Assembly (NCBI GenBank): GCA_029532625.1
Contig: JARFXM010000006.1
Span: 310,001 to 374,000 of the forward strand
Length of the DNA stretch: 64,000 nt
Source: Lomentospora prolificans
Lineage: Eukaryota; Ascomycota; Sordariomycetes; Microascales; Microascaceae
Direction: 5' to 3'
The notes beneath the pieces were generated by a model, which was given only the letters and a program-made list of their open reading frames with translations, was not told the DNA's origin and did no database searches. Both the position numbers and the translations under genes were made by a program. Shown here piece by piece: positions 58,325 through 64,000 of this stretch. Positions within the stretch are counted from its first letter, which is position 1, and the number at the start of each line of letters is the position of its first letter.

Positions 58325-59976
58325 ACTGGTCCGGCTCTAACTGGGGACGCCCCTGCTCATGCTCATGCTCCTGTCGCTCTTCCTGCATGCAGGCCGACAA
58401 GCCTTACCGACCCATCCTTTAAGGATCTAGATGAACCGTCGAGACGCTACCTCGCACACTGTTTGTCCGCCCTTTCCTTCTTCGTCATCTTCCCAATCTC
58501 CCTGTCTGTCCTGTCCTCCCCCCTGGCCAATTGCCTTTATTCCCACTCCCTTTCCAACCCTTATTCGCTGTTCTCCTTGGATGTCAACTACCATTCTGCG
58601 GAAACGTCTCAGCTAACCAGACAATTTGTTCCTTCCCCACTCCAAAAGTCGCTGATCGAGTATGTAGGGACCTAGCAGCTCATGATGGCCCCGGCTGCAA
58701 CCCATTCCGCGAGCTTATCCCTCTCGCCCTCAAGCACCCATTTCTTCTGCACATCATCACTGCCACCTCAGCCGTGCACATGTCAAACATCTCCCACCCT
58801 AAGATCACCGCCTCGTCGCTACTCGTCGCCCGCTCTACCCCTACTCCCAGTACGTCAACGGCCGTTTCGTCCCCCCTGGACCCCGCCGCGTACCTGCAGT
58901 ACTTGCGTTCGACGGACGGGATCTCGCGACGAGCGTTTCTCGATTCGCTAGTCGCCAAACAGAAAGCGATACGAGATCTAAGAACAGTGCTGCAGAACCC
59001 GGAATCGGCGGACGGAGGGGTGTTGTTAGCCGCCGTCCTCTTCTTTGTAAATTTCGAATTGATTGATTTGGGACGGAGTGGGTGGCGGACACACCTCCAT
59101 GGCGCATGTAGAATTTTGAACCTTCTGACACCGGAGAGCGATTTGGCGAAAGTAAGGTCAAGAACGACGCTGCAGGACTGCATCGTCTCGGACTTTGTCA
59201 TGTAAGTATACCTTGTATTTTTGCCAGTCTGGAGGGGGTGGGGGGGTTTTCGGAGCTGAAAGAACCTGACTATGAGTAGATACCATATCCTAGGGTCGAC
59301 CCTTACTTCTGCAGGTCTCGGTGCTAGCATTGCTCGCCACGCACTAGATCTGCTACCTGTCATGGAGCGTGTTGAAGGCGACTCGTACCTCTGCTGTCCG
59401 CCTATTATCCTGCACATCATCCTCTCTGCTTCGCAGCTCTCGGGTGAAGCTACAGGACCCTCTATCCCGGACACTGTTACTTCTGCCGGGCTCCAACTCA
59501 TCGAGCGCGCTCTAGCTTTTGACATTCACGCCTGGGCGGTAGGCATCCAGTCACAAGTCAAAGTTCCCGATGTGCCCTCTCGGGCCTCTGTTGCCTCGGC
59601 ACACCGATATGCTGTGTGTCTTTATATCCTCCGTGCCATCCCTTCAACCCGAGCTCATGCGCCCGTGACGGTCGACAAGCTGGTGCACGAAATTTTCCAA
59701 CACTTGGATCTGGTGGACGAAAACGATGAACACTTCAAGGCCACATCTTGGCCCACCGTGATCGCCGGCGCCGAGGCACGAGACCGAGAGTCTAGGGAGT
59801 GGGTCCTCGGTAGGCTGCTGAAACTATGGGAATGTTGCCCGTGGGGCTATGTCTTTGCAGCCATGGATATGCTGAAACGGACGTGGAGAATGAGAGATGA
59901 AGAAGAGGGCATGGGGGACGGCGTGGACTGGCTGCAAGAGTTGTGGGCGAGGGATATGGGCTTCCTTATTGTGTGA
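57860..59976 (+). CDS. Zn2Cys6 transcription factor with polyglutamine tract
   Basis: Exons 57860-58460, 58649-59201, 59280-59976 give 616 residues. The zinc cluster is textbook: C20-x2-C23-x6-C30-x6-C37-x2-C40-x6-C47 (NPCHNCRRRRLRCDRSRPIC). A Gln/Thr/Pro-rich linker contains 13 consecutive glutamines (58286-58324). The middle and C-terminal part resembles the fungal-specific transcription factor domain 2 group: SRRYLAHF-ADRVCRDLAAHDGPGCNPFRELIPLA (split by intron 1), HIITATSAVHMSN, AVLFFVNFELIDLG, WRTHLHGACRILNLL, and WVLGRLLKLWECCPWGYV near the end. Intron 1 (188 bases, donor GTTTGT, branch GCTAAC, acceptor AAAAG) is needed to restore YLAHFADRVCRDL. The upstream leader is long and C/T-rich. 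Targets unknown. Confidence 0.92.
58286..58324 (+). repeat. CAG trinucleotide repeat (12 CAG + CAA)
   Basis: In-frame repeat encoding 13 glutamines in the linker of the Zn2Cys6 factor. Nearly pure, so length polymorphism between strains is likely. Confidence 0.95.
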
Positions 59977-61027
59977 TGAATGTTGTGTTCCATGCTGATA
60001 ACGTTGTTTTTCTTTCTTTCTTTTTTTTTTTTTTTTTTTTTCCTGAGTCCATGTTTCCTTTTTCTCTTCTCCTTCAAGATGGTTCTTTAGATATTGGGGA
60101 GAATGTTTAGTGGTAATATCTACACTTTTTATAGAGAGGCTTTCGCGTTTTTGGAATATGGGGGTTTGGGGCTTTGGGAACTTTGGGTTGGCGTATGGTA
60201 GGTAGATGTGGCTCGACTAGGACGCTCTCTACTCATAATGTACAATGCTTGATTTCGAATGGCGAGAGGAGGGAGACTATCAAAGGCCTTCCGATTTCAA
60301 AGCTTCATCTTCATCATACGCAGAGAAATCCTCGTCACTTTCACACAACTACTTTTAAAATAATCCAAACAGGAAGGGAAAAGGGAACGATCACACTAGC
60401 ATCACGAGAATGCTCAGGTCTATGGATATATAATGTCTGGATGGATGCTCACCCTCACCATTCCTCCTCACCATCCCTTCCAACTATACTCCCTCACTAT
60501 TTATATTCACACAATATATACTTCTACAATATGACTACCATAATGTCTGATATGTTATATGCTAAAATGTGGAAGTGTTTATAGGCTATTTCTATAGTAA
60601 GCCATCATCATGTTCAGAATGTGATAAAGAATCATGGAAGCCTTTATGGATGCATACTACGAACGATAGTGGAAGCCTTTATGGATGCATACTATGAACG
60701 ATAGAGAGATTCTTATAAGGAATGTAGAAGCCTTTATGAGCACTTACTCAACTGAGATACCATAAAATTCCAAGTTCAACGTTCAATAGTATGTAAAGAT
60801 GAAGAAGAAAGCTTCTAAGAGTTCTTTCCATGAATCATGTATCCATGGATGACTATAGAGAGGCCACGAGACCCCATTTGGCCCTCTCAAGCCGCCCTCA
60901 GCACTTCCACCATTTCCAACCTTGGGGCATGCTACCCACAAACGACCCTCAAGGCATCTGGCTCTTCCTCGCTTTTTGCCCGAACGCGCAAGCGACCAAG
61001 TCTACACAAGAGTTCGATCCGTAAAAA
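59977..61027. other. Intergenic with short tandem duplication
   Basis: Includes a T21-type tract near 60021-60041, AT-rich sequence at 60480-60600 and the 35-base tandem repeat listed separately. No gene supported. Confidence 0.45.
60635..60704. repeat. 35-base tandem duplication
   Basis: Two head-to-tail copies, 60635-60669 and 60670-60704, starting TGGAAGCCTTTATGGATGCA and ending GAACGATAG, differing at one base (TACTACG versus TACTATG). A third, partial match (AGAAGCCTTTATGAG) begins near 60727. Confidence 0.9.
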
Positions 61028-62257
61028 ATGCCTCGGCTGTATAACCAGAAAAGTAGCTGGCGCTTGCCATCCGGACCAACGGGCTCAAGTAGAGGAAGGA
61101 ATGTCGTGCCTCAAAGGCTTCTCTTGTCAGTCACCCACACGCCTCCTCCTAATGAAGCTTACCCATCTCGTCGCATCATTATCAGCAACCTCCCTGCCGA
61201 CATCTGTCTCTGGAGCGTTCTTCGGCATGTCAGAGGTGGGCCCCTCATCTCGGCCAAAATCTACGATACTCAGGCCCTCAAGGATGATATGACGGTCGTG
61301 GTTGAGTTCGCCTTCCACGAGCATGCGACTGCCTTTTTTGAGAGCCTCGATGAGCGACCCATGGTCATGACTTCCGACCAAACCGGCCAGGTGGTAAAGC
61401 CAACCGTAACGCGACCATCTACGACTTCCTACCCACTCAAAGACTTTTTCACCAGACGGCTACACTCTGGCATCTCCCGTGTTGTTGTCGCGAGGAACTT
61501 CCCCCCTTGCGCCATATGGCCGCTCCTTGTCGAGGCGAAGCTGTATGCCCCTTGGAAGGTCCGAGAGCTCGCAGACATAGAATACAAGTGGGATCACGGG
61601 GGCGAGCTTACCATAGAACTTCCGACGATTCGCGAGGCGGAAAGAGTTCTCAACCTCCTCATTTCGGAATCGGGGTGGCTGCACAACGCTCTGCTAGGTT
61701 CCAGCATCGTAGTCGGCCACGGAGTGGATCCTTGTGCGCGACCCATTGACCTGTGTCAAACTGGACCTGTATACACTCTTGACGTGCCGCACGCGGTCCG
61801 AGATCCAGCCGAGTTTTATAGCCGCGATGTTTTCCAAACCAAGCATTCCCAACCAGTCGAGAGGCAGCCTGATCGCTCTCAGCTTGTCAAGGTTATGGGT
61901 TGCGTCACGGAGCCGCTGCGCTCGGAAGATGTTTTGATACAGCCGCCGAGTCTCCGAGCGGCGCTCATAGCCAAGGTTGAGGATTCCATCGAGCCATGGG
62001 TACATGTCGATTCTCACTCCGGAACCTATAGCACACGGATCCCTTGGGGTTGGGAGTACGATACGGAAGAATATTTGAAGGCTCTTGCCTATAGACACCT
62101 GGAGACCGAGGATCCAGTAGAGCAGAGTCTAGTGGATGCGTATTTCAGAAGCACAGGACAGGTTAATCTCCGCAAGCTGATTGCGTACGGAAAATTCAAA
62201 GGCGTCGTCATGCCGAGTCCAGCTAATCTTTGGGGGCTTCTCAAGAGTAACTCGTGA
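61028..62257 (+). CDS. RRM-like RNA-binding protein, hypothetical
   Basis: Single open frame, 409 residues. Residues about 48-110 resemble an RNA-recognition motif: RRIIISNLPADI (RNP2-like), VLRHVRGGPLISAKIYD, then MTVVVEFAFHEHATAFFESL in place of RNP1. The RNP1 aromatic pair is weak, so RNA binding is uncertain. A second diverged beta-alpha-beta unit may lie at about 148-228 (RVVVARNFPPCAIWPLL to SSIVVGHG). The C-terminal ~150 residues (WGWEYDTEEYLKALAYRHLE, VNLRKLIAYGKFKGVV) are not recognised. Upstream in-frame sequence and splicing were not resolved, so the start may lie in an earlier exon. No neighbour suggests a pathway. Confidence 0.65.
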   Translation: MPRLYNQKSSWRLPSGPTGSSRGRNVVPQRLLLSVTHTPPPNEAYPSRRIIISNLPADICLWSVLRHVRGGPLISAKIYDTQALKDDMTVVVEFAFHEHATAFFESLDERPMVMTSDQTGQVVKPTVTRPSTTSYPLKDFFTRRLHSGISRVVVARNFPPCAIWPLLVEAKLYAPWKVRELADIEYKWDHGGELTIELPTIREAERVLNLLISESGWLHNALLGSSIVVGHGVDPCARPIDLCQTGPVYTLDVPHAVRDPAEFYSRDVFQTKHSQPVERQPDRSQLVKVMGCVTEPLRSEDVLIQPPSLRAALIAKVEDSIEPWVHVDSHSGTYSTRIPWGWEYDTEEYLKALAYRHLETEDPVEQSLVDAYFRSTGQVNLRKLIAYGKFKGVVMPSPANLWGLLKSNS

Positions 62258-64000
62258 TCATCCACGGATGCCAGTGGTTTCTCTCATCCAGAGAACGGAA
62301 TGCTCACTAATTTAAGCGAATAAAAGAAGATTTCTGATGAGTGAAGACTGGATCTTACCTGCTAAGCTTCAGTCTATTAAAATCCCTCCTGGGGAACGGG
62401 AGTAGGCCTTTGGCCGTAGAAGATCAAATACAACTAAGAGATATGCAGGTTATATCACTCCTCGGTACGGGACGGAGCTGCTCACCCGGCTCCTTCAGAA
62501 CTGTCAATAGACCATAGAGAATTCCAACCGAAGGCCACCGTCTGGCAGATAAATAAACCATTTCGAAATATCTCAGGCCCGATCCGTCTGTGCCGTGTAA
62601 ACTTTGGCCGCCGTGACTCCGTGTCCACGCCGTTGCAGACCACGCAAATCCTTCCATTCCGACAAGGAACTTCGTGACTATTGTCAAATATTCTCTATCT
62701 ATAGCCCTCGCACTGCCACTCAAACCTCGTACATACTCAAATGGACCGCTTCTCCCAATGCCAGCACTACATTGGACCCGCTAGGCTGGAATGCCCGCGA
62801 CTAGTTATTTGTCCTGGTCACGTCATGCCGTCACCCGTTCGCCTCATCCTTGTACAGCCCTATTTCTTTTCCAAACCATGTATTGATACGAACGGCAATC
62901 CTCGGCCCAGAATACGTGGTGGTCATCGGGAGGGTCACGAGGTTGCAAGTGTGGCGCTCACGGCTGCGTTTTAGGTTGAGTAAACAGGCATAGTCATCAG
63001 GTCGGTCAACATCGGACTGTGGGTATCAGAACGAGATAGGTCGGTAGCGTCTCCCTGTAGTACATCATAATGAAACGAATCCAAGAATCACGATGGCTCA
63101 CGGCCGTGGCCCGCACAAAACCCCGGCCAGGTGGTGCAAGGAGGGCTGGGATCGTGATCGGCATGCGCGCTCAGTATGCCCATAACCAAACCTCGAGCCC
63201 AATCCCATGGCTTGGATATAGAGCGGGTAGGAACGTCACAGGACAAACATGGTATTCATATCCGAACAAGTGCAGCCAGCTTGGTTTGCGGGGGTGTTGT
63301 TGGGGGACACAATCTTCAGGAACCACGGATGGCCCAAGGTTATAGTGGAGTTTACTTGGTCCCTTTAGTTGGGCGTCAATCCCGAGGAAACCTGTCAGTC
63401 CGGATTTGCCCTCGAAGACTGTAATAGCGTGGAGCCGCATCCTCGATCAACGCCCAGTGCACCTGGTATTTCAAGGCAGTTCTCAACATACTATGACGAG
63501 CAAAAGACATGGGCGAGGCCCGAGAGAGGCTGACCCAAAGTGAATAGGACGTGTCAATTATCTCCACGTCATGCAATATAGCCTGAGTAATCAAACAATG
63601 TCCAAGGTCCCTGGACATGGCAATAACACGTGGAGCCGGAGGCAGACGCAAAGCCTCAGCAACATGCTGTCTCGGTGGCTCGACCTGGCTGACCGCAAAT
63701 CTCTCGCTTTTGGTCGACTACGGTGGGAATGATGTTCAAGATAGGCTCGAGAGACTATATAAACACGGACGGAACGGCTGCCTTTCGAAGTTGACGCAGA
63801 AGCGCAAATATGTGGGTCTGCAAGAGTTGTATTCGACAGAAAGAAATAGGCTTTGTCTCAGTTACACACACTAGAGGAGCATCTGATAGCATCTAGAGCT
63901 TCTCTGGTATCATGGAAAACATGAATCTCGATTGCGAACTGCAAAGTCTATCTGTAAGAGCGAGGGTAACACGCAGGAAATAAGGGGGAAACGGGAAGGG
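62258..64000. other. Intergenic to window end
   Basis: No conserved coding region recognised. Small frames at 62741-62974 and 63617-63874 (+) have no family features. A gene beginning past 64000 cannot be excluded. Confidence 0.4.

Overview
The window is nuclear DNA of a filamentous ascomycete (Pezizomycotina). The evidence is protein-coding genes broken by short introns (about 45-160 bases, GT..AG, often with a CTAAC/CTGAC-like branch site), two Zn2Cys6 transcription factors, fungus-specific families (PAM17, SLX9, an eight-cysteine membrane protein, a fungal acid-ceramidase-like amidase), wide intergenic spaces and AT-rich degraded islands. I could not narrow the class from sequence alone. 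Exon joins below were derived by hand from reading frame, splice signals and recalled family conservation; no alignment was run.

Layout. 1-3211 (-): clathrin heavy chain, cut by the window start. 5828-8242 (-): TPR/SET protein. 10457-11245 (+): mitochondrial DUF1640 protein. 11855-13989 (+): Zn2Cys6 regulator. 13990-20219: gene-free stretch with two TTTTTA-type microsatellites. 20245-21077 (+): eight-cysteine single-pass membrane protein with a disputed N-terminus. 22132-26944 (-): glycogen debranching enzyme. 29271-30712 (-): NAD glycerol-3-phosphate dehydrogenase. 32440-33603 (-): gamma-glutamylcyclotransferase-like membrane protein. 33990-36206 (-): unknown 720-residue protein. 37031-37832 (+): PAM17. 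38068-39606 (-): UBA4/MOCS3-type E1-rhodanese. 40734-41463 (+): decayed MFS transporter. 42146-42806 (+): SLX9. 43570-44935 (-): NEDD8-protease (DEN1/SENP8) gene with micro-exons. 46577-47916 (-): acid-ceramidase-like amidase. 48967-49612: AT-rich island. 50017-51528 (+): AT-hook plus chromodomain protein. 52019-53789 (-): DHA2-type MFS transporter with a cluster of CACGATGG motifs upstream. 57860-59976 (+): second Zn2Cys6 regulator with a polyglutamine tract. 61028-62257 (+): RRM-like protein.

Most genes are conserved housekeeping genes (vesicle coats, glycogen breakdown, glycerol synthesis, mitochondrial import, tRNA thiolation/urmylation, ribosome assembly, deneddylation). They do not form one pathway, and I see no biosynthetic cluster, CRISPR array or intact mobile element. 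The points most worth a second look are the CACGATGG cluster in the transporter promoter, the three identical 13-mers upstream of the second Zn2Cys6 gene, the micro-exons of the DEN1-like gene, the overlapping-frame N-terminus of the eight-cysteine protein, and the chromodomain/AT-hook gene beside an AT-rich island.
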